Assembly (NCBI GenBank): GCA_009602735.1
Contig: WELA01012483.1
Span: 7,888 to 71,887, forward strand
Direction of reading: 5' to 3'
Length of the DNA stretch: 64,000 bases
Origin: Mesotaenium endlicherianum
Taxonomy: Eukaryota > Streptophyta > Zygnematophyceae > Zygnematales > Mesotaeniaceae
In this document: in pieces, positions 10,972 to 22,338 of the stretch
Position numbering within the stretch: position 1 is the first letter of the stretch
Layout: each line of letters starts with the position of its first letter
Notes under the pieces: generated by a model
Databases searched by the model: none
The model's input: the letters and a program-made list of their open reading frames with translations, nothing else
Told to the model about the DNA's origin: nothing
Program-made: the position numbers and the translations under genes

Positions 10972-11692
10972 TGAAATGAATCGACTTACCAAATAGGCGA
11001 TTAAAAATTAATAAAGATCTTTATATTAGCAAGTAATTTTTATGGTATTTTTCGTTAACTGGTTAAACGGCAAAGGACAACACACTAGCAGTGAATAATA
11101 CTTGTAAGTCAAATGCGAGTAAACTAGCATCAATAATGCAAATCAGTAAACTCGTACATAAGCAAGATTAGAAGACAGTGCGTATCAATGGCTTCTCGCC
11201 TTGGATTCAGATCTCTCTCAGTAAGCTGTACAAGAGAGTTGGCCTCGTTTCCGAATGCCGAACTCGAGAGCAATGCCTAGCATATGTACATGGAATGAGT
11301 TTACTGTTCAACGGCCTGTGCGATGGCACCGCCTACCCGGGAGTTAACCACGTTGGTAGGACCTCGGTTAACCAAATCCACCGCCATCTCCCATCATCCC
11401 GTTTTGCCATCCATCATAGGGAAGTCATCTGGCCATTCATCTAGCATATCATACTTAGATGCATATCGAGGCAGTTCGCTGCTACCGAGTACGGGAGTCA
11501 ACTGGCTGTCAAAGAATGTGTCAGCAAGCTGACTTAAGTGGACTTCAGCCTGCTGCTTCCGGCTGAGTCATTAAACCGATATTTAATATAAAGTCCAGCA
11601 GACCGATTATCAACTAGAGTTCAGTAGTCTGAACTTAAATGAATATTATATTTAAATGAATATTGTACCTACTATTATACTGATTCATTACA
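10972..11692 (-). repeat. solo LTR of the A/B/C family inside the E LTR
   Basis: A 721-bp copy of the A/B/C LTR with TG...CA ends. It is flanked by CTCAC (10967-10971) and GTCAC (11693-11697), a 5-bp target duplication with one difference. Removing it leaves a continuous E-type LTR that matches the F LTR. No internal sequence remains, as expected after recombination between the two LTRs of a full element. It is younger than E. Confidence 0.85.
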
Positions 11693-12309
11693 GTCACGAG
11701 GAGAAGAACTAATTGCAATTATACTAAAGAGTGCAGGGGCATATCACTACGAAAGCTTAAGCAAATTACTCAACATTTTGAGTGGCTGGAAACTGCTCAC
11801 AAATGATGTAGGATGAAAGGCCTTGTCATTACAAACCCGTAGAAATGTACAGAAGTGAAAACTGATAAGAAATGAAGTAGTTATGTCTATTTATAGTTTT
11901 CTACGTCGGCTGCTCGCCCCTAGGCGGGAGGGCCGCTAGCAACGGATTTTCCTAAGTGTTTGTCAAATTGTCCCTTCCATAATATTTGTGAGAAAGCCAG
12001 ATCAGTCTCATCTGACGTGTCGGGCCGATTTGACGTCCACATGCATGCATCGAAATATCTAGAATATATTAACTTAGACGCGCTAGGCTACTCCGAAACT
12101 TCTAGGTAAATCGACCTAGTCGGCACTCCGCGTCAGCCGAACTTACGTGAAGGCTCGAATCCACTCTGACAGGCCAGATCGCTCGACGCTGTTGCTCAAT
12201 CCAACGGTTGCGCTCACCGCAAATTAAGGACAGTCGTCAACCGACCTCAAAACTAGTTAAACTTTGGAAATCAATAACTCTCTCAATACTCTCCATAACT
12301 CCACAGTGC

Positions 12310-14200
12310 TTTGAGCTTTTCTTGCGAAAATTTTCACGGCTTTGCGCGTACTAGGCTTGGTTTGGCGCACCTGATCAATCTCATCCTTGTCCAAGGTGAT
12401 TTAAAAGGTCCGTGAAAACTTTCCAACATTTCGTGTGACCAAACGGTCATGATTTTCCCGCTTTGTGGTGGGTGCAGCAATTGCCTTTATGGCTGCTGCC
12501 TTTGTGCCTTTGCAAACAAGTATTACTGCAATGTCAGCATCATAATATGCTGTAACAATCCGCCACACGGCCGATTGCGACGCGTGCAACACGTCGCGTG
12601 GAGCGACCGAATGTGACCGAAAAGTGGTGGTCTGAATTGTATAAGTACAATTGGCGCGCGATCGCAGTACCTCGAGTTACCTTTTCGTGCGTATCGCTAC
12701 AATGGTATCGGAGCGCGAACGTACGCAACCGTGTCCAGGAAACTAGGGTTTAAATTCCGCGGGGTGCAAAACTCGTCGATGGTACGACCGTACGGCGATC
12801 TTTGGATTGTACAAAGAAATGACACTATTCCGAAATAATGTCCCTCGCGCCGCCGCGGCATAAGTGCCCGGGACGTGCGCACTTGTAGGTGGGAGGAGTG
12901 TAACAAACCGCCACGTGGCCGGTTTCGGCGCGTGCGACATGTCGCGTGGAGTGACCGAATGTGACCGAAAAGTGTCGGTTTGAATCGTATAAGTACAATT
13001 GGCGCGCGATCGTAGTACCTCGAGTTACCTTTTTGTTCGTATCGCTACATATACTTCTGGGACGCTCTTTTTTGGCGGATTGAGCTTTCAACTTTGCAAG
13101 CTCTGCGCTCATAGCCTCATATTTCTAGTTACTCTTGCGTTGACCTGAGTTATCCTTTTCTTTCTTATTACCTTTATCTGCCTCTTGCATGGCAACATTG
13201 GTCCATCGAGGCTTTAGATGTAAATTCTTGGACCAGCTTTCGTCCTGCAATTGACCTTTCTTGTTGCAGTAGACACAACCTTATGGTTCGCTTGCAAGTT
13301 GCAACCAATTGCTTGGCATGAGAATAAGCGCAATCCTCCTTTTGATGTCCTTGCTTATCACAATTCCAACAGCCTTTTGCAGGGTCTGCTACGTTAGCTT
13401 GCTTGGCAACCTTGTTGAAATACTTGTTTTTCTTCTTGCATTGTAATTTAGAGTTGGCGGCCTTAGGCAAAAAGAATTTCTCCTTTTTGTCAGACGCCAT
13501 TAGCGTCCTGGAAGCCTCTTTGTACCAAACTCTACGTTTCTTGACATATTCTGTTGAATTTAGCAGCTACATTAACCAGTTAATTCCTCGTCTTGTTGAC
13601 AGGTGTAGCCTCACCTCTCAGTTTGTCTCCTTGTCCAAGGACAACAAAAATTTGTCAGTCACAATTAGGCTCATAAGTTGTTGCCTTTTGAGCAAGATCT
13701 TCCAGCGTGAACTTTACTTCCATTCCAGTTTCTTTCTTGCGACGTGCACAATGTACATTGCAATGCACCATAAAACTACGAGCCTCAAGAGCACGTGCTT
13801 CAAGCAACTTAAAGAATCAACGTAAGTAATGATTATGATTAAGCTGCTCATCTCCAGCTCCCATATTCTTCTAATAACCAGCCAATGCTTCCGTATGACG
13901 GATTTTTGACGTAGCACTTCCACCAGCAGGTTTTCCTACAGGTTGCCTCTGTGCCAAATCTTTGGCGTGTTGCAGTATGTTTGAGAGATGTGCGTACACT
14001 TTCCAATTTCTTTTTAAATTCTGCAACATTTTCATCAACCGCGGCCCTTCTCTAGTCAATTTCAAGCTCTCTAGCTGTCTCAACGCCTCATCCAACCCGT
14101 TAGCTAGTCCAATCACATCTATATCTGTAACATGCATAGCTCTGCCTGATGATAGAATGGCTAGCTTGGCTTTCGCAGTCTTTTCTGGGGTCCAAGTGAA
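12310..14200 (-). pseudogene. gag-like retroelement fossil G, split by a TRIM
   Basis: On the minus strand this region reads as fragments of a Gag-like protein. Near 13330-13371 there is a zinc knuckle CWNCDKQGHQKEDC (C-X2-C-X4-H-X4-C). Around 13871-14200 lies a helical segment (LDEALRQLESLKL) of the sort found in Ty1/copia Gag. No polymerase is present. It is broken, with several breaks, and the TRIM at 12551-13049 lies inside it. The superfamily (copia or gypsy) is uncertain. Confidence 0.55.
12551..13049 (+). mobile_element. TRIM (terminal-repeat retrotransposon in miniature)
   Basis: A complete 499-bp LTR mini-element. Two direct repeats of 151 bp (12551-12701 and 12899-13049) start TGTAACAA and end ATCGCTACA. 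They differ at about 16 positions (counted by eye), so it is not recent. One base after the first repeat comes an iMet primer site, TGGTATCGGAGC (12703-12714). A purine tract GGTGGGAGGAG abuts the second repeat. The interior is only 197 bp and codes for nothing. The flanks TATGC and TATAC form a 5-bp target duplication with one difference. TRIMs depend on proteins from full-size elements for movement. All structural parts of the class are present. Confidence 0.9.
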
Positions 14201-14760
14201 ATGAATCTTTCTTATTCATTCAAATATATAAGATCAAAGATAGGTGAAAGCGTGTAAAATCAGGAAGCGATCTTTGCCCTCAAAATAAATTTCGTTTTCT
14301 CATCTATACCCCTTGACTCACCTACCGTAGTGAGCCATAGTTGCACACTAACTCAAGGCACAAGAAAGAGGCAAACTTGAGGACTAGAGCTTCTCCTTTA
14401 GAAACTTATGGCCTCTTGCCTACAACTACAAGCACACAACTATATAGAAGCACATACACAACACCAGAGGGCTGAATAGCAAAGGCGCTCTCATTTAGAT
14501 GACCATAATGTAGCTAAAACACATCCCATTGACTTAGGTGCAAAACCATGGAATTTGTCCGCAATGTGACTCCAAAATGCCAGGAGGCATAACTCTATCA
14601 AAATTTCTTCAAAGTGAGCAAACTCAACGGCAACAGGCGCATCTTGACGTGACCTTCTTAAAATATTTTAGTTTGTTCCATTTGAAACACAGAAAAAGAA
14701 GCCATGTCAATTTTTGTGGAAGTTGGTCATAATAACAAATCCAAAAGTGCACACATCACC
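14201..14760. other. no gene seen
   Basis: AT-rich DNA without a convincing reading frame, between fossil G and the diverged LTR. The start (TGAAATGAATCTTTC) might be the edge of an LTR belonging to G, but no partner repeat is present. Confidence 0.5.
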
Positions 14761-15200
14761 TGCAAGTAGAAATTCGACTCTAAAGCCTACTGTCCAGAAT
14801 GAGGGACCACGAGATCCCAGCCTGCTATGTACCTAGTGACCACCTGGTTGACCACGGCGCAAGGTGCGCCGTTTCGTAGGAAACCCGTTAAGTTGGGACT
14901 CACTAACCTAGGCATAACGACCATATTAATTGGTCGGTTGACTGAAGTCCAAACTGTTTACTGACGACGGCTCCGCCTGCCCAGGAGTTAACCACACTGG
15001 TAGGACATCGGTGTACCAAATCTCAGTCGACCTCCCGACTTTCAGTATACTACGGATACATGTGCTAATCTACAAATAATTATGAATATATCTCTCCTCA
15101 ACGTACTAAGTCCAAGTATATTGACCATTATTTTACGAGCTTACTATATATGAACTTACTGATACTATGGCCTATATATACACTTAGAAAATTTCGTAGC
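14761..15200. repeat. diverged LTR related to the A/B/C family (approximate limits)
   Basis: The stretch at about 14950-15060 (CTCCGCCTGCCCAGGAGTTAACC, shown as CCGCCTGCCC and GGAGTTAACCAC) matches the central part of the A/B/C LTRs (CCGCCTACCC, GGAGTTAACCAC) and keeps the same order of motifs, but with many differences. Its ends cannot be set. It runs directly into the R-U5 part of the F LTR. Confidence 0.45.
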
Positions 15201-15474
15201 TTCCTCCTAGAGAGGAGCACTTAGGCAGAAAACTATAAATAGGCATAACTTTTTTGTTTCTCATCAGTTTTCACTTCCGTAAATTTCTACGGGTTTGTAA
15301 TGACAAGGCCTTTCATCCTACTTCATTTGTGAGCAATTTCTTGCTACTCAAAATGTTGAGTAATTTTCCTAAGCTTTCTTAGTGATATGCCGCTGCACTC
15401 TTTAATATGATTGCAACTAGTTCCTTTCCTCGTGAGTTACTATGCTTCCACCAATGCACTTTGCCCCTTTCATT

Positions 15475-15486
15475 TGGTATCGGAGC
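15475..15486 (+). other. primer-binding site of element F
   Basis: TGGTATCGGAGC, complementary to initiator methionine tRNA, lies two bases after the end of the 5' LTR (…CCCCTTTCA at 15472). Confidence 0.85.
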
Positions 15487-18400
15487 TGGGCTAGTTTGCA
15501 CATTATATTATGGAGTCGCAGTCGGCCGTTGGAGGAGGCAAACATGTCGAGCATGTCGGGCGCGTGGAGCACCAGGCAGCACCAACAATGACAAGAGAGC
15601 AACAAGAGATATAGGCGATGCTAAGGCAAATGGTGAATGCAATTGGAGGAGAAGTCTACGTCCAGTTTCAACAAAATATGCGCGCGGAGGTGGAGAGAAT
15701 GGTGCGAGTTGTTGTTGGGAATGCCGCTTCGACGAGCTCGGCACCTGCACCTGTTGTACCACCAATTCATGTTAACCCAGTGGTGCAACCAGTTATTCCA
15801 CCCGCATCGGGAGTGCGTGCGCCTAAGCCTGAAGTGTATATTGGAGAGTGTGGAGCGCCGCCTGTTCATCAATGGATTTTTGGAGTGAAGAAGTTTATGG
15901 AGTATTCTGCGCTCACGCCCGACAGGCAAGTCGCCTTTGTAATAACTTTGCTGAAGAAGAGTGATGAAGCTTGGTATGAACATGAAGAGCAGCTTTCTGG
16001 AGTTCCTGCTACTGTTGATCAACTATTTGAAGGCTTGAAGAGGAAATTTTGACCTATTGCACCCGAGGCTATTGCTCGAGATTTATTGGTGCGCCTTCGT
16101 CAACGAGGACGCGTTCAAGAATATGTATCGCGCTTCAACGAGCTAGTGCCTCAATGTCCATCCATGCACGAGTCAGAGATGATGGACAAGTTTAAGAGGG
16201 GACTCAAGCCAACTGTGGCCAAGGAAGTGGCGCTCAAGGACCCTACCAGTCTTGGAGAAATGATGGCATTGGCAACAAGGGTCGACGCTGTGGAGTATAG
16301 TCAGAGGCAGTGGGGCAGCCACAACTTTGGAGGATATTGACACTTTGGATCTCAAGCGCCAAGCACGAGTGGACAAGGTCTAGTACCTATGGAGTTGGGG
16401 CTTATTCACAACTAGCACGAGCAGCAGAATTTCAAGCCGAGAGGACCCTGCTATAATTGCGGCAAGCTTGGACATCTGGCTCGAGACTGTCGTGTGAAGG
16501 CGAAGCAACCTCAACAACAGGAAAAAGGAGGACGCCAGTAAGTCGTTCTGGGGTGTCTACTGGCGTGAAGAAGGAAACTCACAAGGAGGTTATCTCTAGG
16601 AGCCTGCCGAGAAGCAAAGGACGAGACGTTGACAAGCCTATCATCGTGGAAGGAGTAGTCGACGGCAACAAGGGGAAGTGTATGGTCGACAGTGGGGGAA
16701 GTGCAAACTTTGTGCACAAGAAGCTGGTGAAAGAGTGGCAAATCCCTGTGCAGAAGCATTATGAGCCTAAGGAGGCAATTTTGGCGAATGGGCAGAGACT
16801 CAAGTGTGGTGCACCTACGGAAGCTATTCACGTGGAAGTAGCGGGGCACCAGAGTAAGGAAGTTATGGAGCAGGCAGAGTTGGGTCACCATGAGGTGATA
16901 TTGGGCCAACCATGGCTAAGAAAAGCCAACCCTCAAATGCACTAGAGCACAGGACAAGTGAAGGTCCAAGGTCACAATGGTCGAATGGAGACAGCGAAAC
17001 AGGTGGAGGTAGATACGACCACAAGTAACTGTCTTCTATCGAGCCTGCAAGTTAAGAAGCTACGCAGGGCAAATTAGGTGAAGGAGATGTACCTTGTTTT
17101 GGTGGCCCTGGCCAGGTCATCAGATGGAGCAAGCGTGAATCCTAACAACCTCGACGAATGTACATCGCCGGAGGAGCAAGTAGTGGTGTCAGATCCCCTT
17201 GCTCAGAAAGAGCAGAGCCCAACTGCTCAAAAGAAGAAGCCTGCTGAGATGCCTGCCCAAATTAAGGCGCTGTTGGAGGAGTTCAAGTGTGTTTTCCCTG
17301 AGGAGCTACCTGCAGGATTACCTCCACAGAGAGCTATGGAACACAAGATTGAGTTGGAACCAGGGAGCAAGCCACCAATGAAACCAGCCAATCGACAATT
17401 GTTCGCGGAGTTGGATGAGTTAAAGAAGCAGCTGTCGGAATTATTGGAGAAGGGATTCATCCGGCCCAGCGAGTCTCCATTTGCAGCGCCAGTCTTATTT
17501 GTGAAGAAGAAGGATGGGACTATGAGGATGTGTGTCAACTATCGGGCACTCAACAAGGTCACCATCAAGAACAGATACCCACTTCCACGAGTGGACGAGT
17601 TAATTGACAGGCTTGTTGGGGCGAAGTATTTCTCGAACATAGATTTGAGGAGTGGCTATCACCAGGTACGAATTGTAGAAGGAGACGTTCAGAAGACTGC
17701 TTTCAAGACTCGTTATGGGTTATTCAAGTTCACAGTCATGCCTTCTGGACTGACCAATGCACCTGCTATATTCATGGGACTCATGAACAATATCTTCAGA
17801 CCCTACTTGGACCAGTTTATGGAGGAATTTTTGGATGACTCCCTGATCTATTTGAAGACCTTGGATTAGCATGTGCAGCATCTGAGGAAGGTGTTGGAGG
17901 TCTTGAGAGATCAGAAACTATATGGGAAGATGAGCAAGTGCAACTCTTGTCTCAACGAGGTCGAGTTTCTTGGGCACATAGTGGGAGTCGAAGGAGTCAA
18001 GGTGGAGCGGAAGAAGGTGCAAGCAGTCCGAGATTGGCCGGTACCTGCTGATATTCATCAACTCAGGCGTTTCCTCGGCATGGCAAATTCTTATCGATGT
18101 TTTATTGAAATATTTGCCAAGGTGTGTGCACCGCTCACGGACATGTTGAAGAAGCAGGAGAATTGGCTATGGCGTGACAAGGAGCAGCAAGCTTTTGAGA
18201 AAATTAAGGAGCTATTGACACAGGCACCTGTGTTGGCAATTGCAAGTCCAGAGCTTCCTTTTACGATCATCACGGACGCATCAAACTTCGCAGTGAGGGC
18301 CATTCTTCTCCAAGACCAGGGCAAAGGATTGCAGTTTGTGGCATATGAGAGCAAGAAGTTCAGTCCTGCTGAGGAAAACTATGCAGCACACGAGCGGGAG

Positions 18401-20123
18401 ATGTTGGCTATTATCCAGGCTTTGAGGATTTGGCGATGTTATGTGGACGGCCGGAAGGTGTTCATAAAGACCGACCACAAGAGCTTGGAGAAATTTATGA
18501 CGCAGCCAACGTTGGCACCAAGACAGGGAAGGTGGATGGAGTTTTTGCACAGATCGACCACAAGATTGAGTATTTACCTTGGAAAATCAACCCTGCAGAC
18601 GCTTTATCCAAAAGATGTGACCTTGCAGCTGTCTCAGTCATCAAGGAGAGTATGGACTTCAAAAAGAAGCTTCAGAGGGATTATGAGGAGGACCCAGAGT
18701 TTGCTGATCGTGGAGCAGCTAAGTCCAACTCGAGTATGCAGAAAAAGGACGGCATATGGTATTATGGTGATTCCAAGAGAGTGGTGGTACCTGACATCAA
18801 GGAGCTACGAGACTTACTACTTGCGGAGCATCATGACTGCTTATATGCTGGACACTTTGGAAGCGAGAAGACGGCAAGTGTGCTGAAGCGAGAGTACTAT
18901 TGGAGAAATATGGACAAGGACATTGAGGAGTGGATCAGGAGTTGCGATGCGTGCCAGCGTAACAAGACATTAAATCAAAAGAAGGAAGGTACATTGCAGC
19001 CTATGCCAATCCCAGAGTATCCTTGGGAGGAGATTGCGATGGACTTCATCACGTCGTTACCAGTGAGTGGTCAAGGGCACGATGCAGTTTGGGTTGTGTC
19101 TAATCGGCTCAGCAAGATGGTTCACTTCATTCCCATGAAGGAGACTTGTACGGCAGTAGATGTGGCACGGCTATTCTTTGATCATATTTTCAGGCTACAT
19201 GGGTTGCCGAAGGTGATTGTTTCAGATCGGGATCCAAGGTTTACCAGCAACTTTTGGCGGTCATTGTTTACTTTGATGGGGACCAAGCTGAGTATGAGCA
19301 CTTCCTATCATCCTCAGACGGACGGGCAGAGTGAGAGACTCAACAGAACTCTGCAAGAGGTGCTCATGAGTTTCACTATGGAGGACCCTTCGAAGTGGGA
19401 CAAGAAGCTGCCAGGATTGGAGTTTGCCTACAACAACAGCATGCAGGAATCGACCAAGCAGTCACCATTCACTATGGTTTATGGGAGAGAAGTATATCAT
19501 CCAGGGAACATCTTGTTGGAGAAGGCCAAGGAGGCTCAAGTTCCTACTACACAAGCTTTTATGGAGCAGATGGCCAAGATTTGGGACATGGCAAAAACTT
19601 GTATTCAGAAGGCACAGGAAGAGCAGGTCAAGCATGCCAACAAGCACAGGAGGGAAGTGACATTCCACGTGGGCGACAAAGTACTCGTGTCAACAGAGAA
19701 TCTGCCTTTCACGGGCAAGAGGAAACTGCGAGCACGGTTTACAGGTCCCTTGGTGGTGCTCAAGCAGGTTAATCCAGTGACCTACAAGTTGGAACTTCCT
19801 TCAGGCTGGCGTATCCATGATGTGTTCCATGTCAGTTGTTTGCGGCCATTCGTTGACCCAAATGAAGGACATCCAGGACGACTACCTACACCGACACCAC
19901 CTGTCGAGATTGATGATGTATTAGAGTATGAAGTGGAGGCGATTACCGGAGACCGACGAGTCAAGCGAGGTCAACGATTTGTCCAAGAGTATCTGGTCAA
20001 GTGGAAAGGCTATCATGCGGACGACAACACTTGGGAGCCGGAGGCCAACTTGACTCATTGTAAGGGTAAGTTGAGACGTTATCTGCAGAATGCTTCGAGG
20101 ACGTCGCATCTTGAGGAGGGGGA

Positions 20124-20881
20124 TGATATAAGGTCATAGGTTTATAAAGTGCATTTTTGAGTTTCATGAAAGTATGTTGTGACTATATAGAAGTCTAGAG
20201 TGCATTTTTGTGATCATTTTGATATAAAGTTCATTGAATTTGGTTAAGTATTGAGAGAGTTATGGATTTCCGAAGTTTAATTAGTTTTGAGGTCGGTTGA
20301 CGACTGTCCTTAATTCGCGGTGAGCGCAACCGTCGGATTGACCGACAGTGTTGAGCGATCTAGCCCGTTAGAGTGAATCCGAACCTTCACGTAAGTTCGG
20401 CTGACGCGGAGTGCCGACTAGGTCAATTTACCTAGAAGTTTCAGAGTAGCCTAGCGCGTCTAAGTTGATATATTCTAGATATTTCGATGCATGCATGTGG
20501 ACGTCAAATCGGCCCGACACGTCAGATGAGACTGATCTGGCTTTCTCACGAATATTCTGGAAGGGACGATTTGACAAACACTTAGGAAAATCCGTTGTTA
20601 AGCGGCCCTCCCGCCTAGGGGCGAGCGGTCGTCGTAGAAAACTATAAATAGACATGACTACTTCATTTCTTATCAATTTTCACTTCTGTACATTTCTACG
20701 GGTTTGTAATGACAAGGCCTTTCATCCTACATCATTTGTGAGCAATTTCCTGCCACTCAAAATGTTGAATAATTTTCCTAAGCTTTCTTAGTGATATGCC
20801 GCTGCACTCTTTAGTATGATTGCAACCAGTTCTTCTCCTCGTGAGTCACTACGCTTCCACTAGGGCATTCCGCCCCTTTCA
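20124..20881 (+). repeat. 3' LTR of element F
   Basis: A 758-bp LTR that begins TGATATAAGG directly after the purine tract GAGGAGGGGGA and ends CGCCCCTTTCA. A TATA-like ACTATAAATAGAC near 20640 is a likely promoter. The last 250 bases match the remaining piece of the 5' LTR at 15225-15472, and most of the body matches the E LTR. Confidence 0.85.
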
Positions 20882-21374
20882 AAGGAGCAAACAGTGTTGC
20901 GGTGCCTACCATTTTCAACTTTGTAAAAGTGCAGAACAAAGACAAAATCTTGAAGTCATGCAACGGGGCCGCTCCAAAGATCCTGTTGGATACAGGGGCA
21001 CAGCCAATGTTTTTGGACAAGAGAGTTGTGAAGCTTTGGGCCTCACTGAGAAGGATTTGGAAGAAAGTTCTTTTCAAATGCAAATTGCTTTCAGATATTC
21101 ACCAAGTATTGTGGTATTATCCGCAAGCCTGTTATAATCACAGTGAATTCACGGTGAACTCACGGAAACCTGAGGAAGCTACGATGATGATGTAATGCAC
21201 AATTACGAAGGCACAAAATTTTGATGATTCTCGATTACAGAAGCTCTGATTCTATTTGGCATGGTTGTCAACCTGAGAAGGCAGAAGGTGACCTAGCAGC
21301 AAATTGACCATCAACAAACAAGAGGAATCCTTGTGAGAATAGTATGCTGTAGCGAGCCATAAACCATAGCGAAG
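20882..21374 (+). pseudogene. retroelement aspartic protease fossil and unassigned DNA
   Basis: From about 20900 to 21130 the plus strand reads as a short retropepsin-like piece: ILLDTGAQPMFLDKRVVKLW has the D-T-G-A active-site signature followed by the usual hydrophobic stretch. Nothing else of an element is attached. It is a fragment, directly next to the F 3' LTR. The remainder up to 21374 shows no feature. Confidence 0.6.
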
Positions 21375-21518
21375 GAACTACTGGTCACGTCTGGCCCTCT
21401 ACAACGCATAACATCGCACAACGTCCTGTATGCTGCCGGCGATGCACATGCGCTCCGCATGCGGCTCCTTTAGCCCTGCACCCATGCATGCGCGCCTGCT
21501 ATCCTTCAGTTCTGCTGG
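21375..21518. repeat. flank repeat S, copy 2
   Basis: Reverse-complement match to 3611-3755. It ends TTCTGCTGG directly at the LTR of element C, the same junction base as at A1. Confidence 0.75.
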
Positions 21519-22239
21519 TGAATTGAATCGACTTACCAAATAGGCGATTAACAATTAATAAAAATCTTTATATCAGCATGTAATCTTTATGGTATTTTTT
21601 CGTTAACTGGTTTAACGGCAAAGGACAACACACTAGCAGTGAATAATACTCGTAAGTCAAATGCGAGTAAACTAGCATCAATAATGCCAATCAGTAAACT
21701 CATACATAAGCAAGGTTGGAAGACAGTGCATATCAATGGCTTCTCGCCTTGGATTCAGATCGCTCTCAGTAAGCTGTACAAGAGAGTTGGCCTCGTTTCC
21801 GAATGCCGAACTCGAGAGCAATGCCTAGCATATGTACATGGAATGAGTTTACTGTTCAACGGTCAGTGCGATGGCACCGCCTACCCGGGAGTTAACCAGG
21901 TTGGTAGGACCTCGGTTAACCAAATCCACCGCCATCTCCCATCATCCCGAATCGCCATCCATCATAGGGATGTCATCTGGTCATTCATCTAGCATACCAC
22001 ACTTACATGCATATCGAGGCAATTCGCTGCTACCGAGTACGGAAGTCAGCTGGCTGTCAAAGAATGTGTCAGCAAGTTGACTTAAGTTGGCTTCAGCTTG
22101 CTACTTCCGGCTGAGCCCTTAAATTAATAATTATATCAACTCCAGCAAACTTAATACGACATAAAGTTCAGTAGGCTGAACTTAATTAACTATTATATTT
22201 AAATGAATATTATATCTACTAATACACTGATTCATTACA
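21519..22239 (-). repeat. 3' LTR of element C
   Basis: 721 bp, TG...CA ends, same family as the LTRs at 2892, 10972, 31126, 39203 and 40521. The conserved hairpin (22258-22274) and the purine tract lie just beyond its inner end. Confidence 0.9.
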
Positions 22240-22338
22240 ATCCCTCCAACTTAACTGGTTGTCGCCTCGACAACATTAAACTGCAGAAGTCTTTGGTCAA
22301 GGAACTGAACCTGACCAGCCTCCCCAATGACTGCCTCT

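Larger units (their letters stand above)
6945..12300 (-). mobile_element. Ty3/gypsy chromovirus E (E/F subfamily), 3' end missing
   Basis: On the minus strand this fossil carries an LTR (from 10931 upward), an iMet-type primer site, gag with a zinc knuckle of the form CYNCGKLGHLARDC, an aspartic protease, reverse transcriptase with the catalytic FLDD box, RNase H and most of integrase. It is clearly the same subfamily as F (15200-20881), which keeps the 3' end. The rest of integrase and the 3' LTR are absent where it joins D1. It is heavily broken, with perhaps eight or more breaks, so it is old. A solo LTR of the A/B/C family sits inside its LTR. The outer end of the LTR near 12300 is approximate because U3 diverges from F. 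Confidence 0.85.
15200..20881 (+). mobile_element. Ty3/gypsy chromovirus F (E/F subfamily)
   Basis: Nearly full-length element on the plus strand: the 3' portion of the 5' LTR (to 15472), primer site, gag with zinc knuckle (about 15600-16530), protease (KCMVDSGGSANFV, about 16680), reverse transcriptase, RNase H, integrase with HHCC and DDE parts, a chromodomain (YLVKWKGYHADDNTWEPE near 20000), polypurine tract and 3' LTR. It is broken, with about half a dozen breaks. The last long reading region, covering integrase and chromodomain, is still open. The U3 part of the 5' LTR does not match the 3' LTR, so the left end is replaced or recombined and no target duplication can be shown. Confidence 0.9.
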
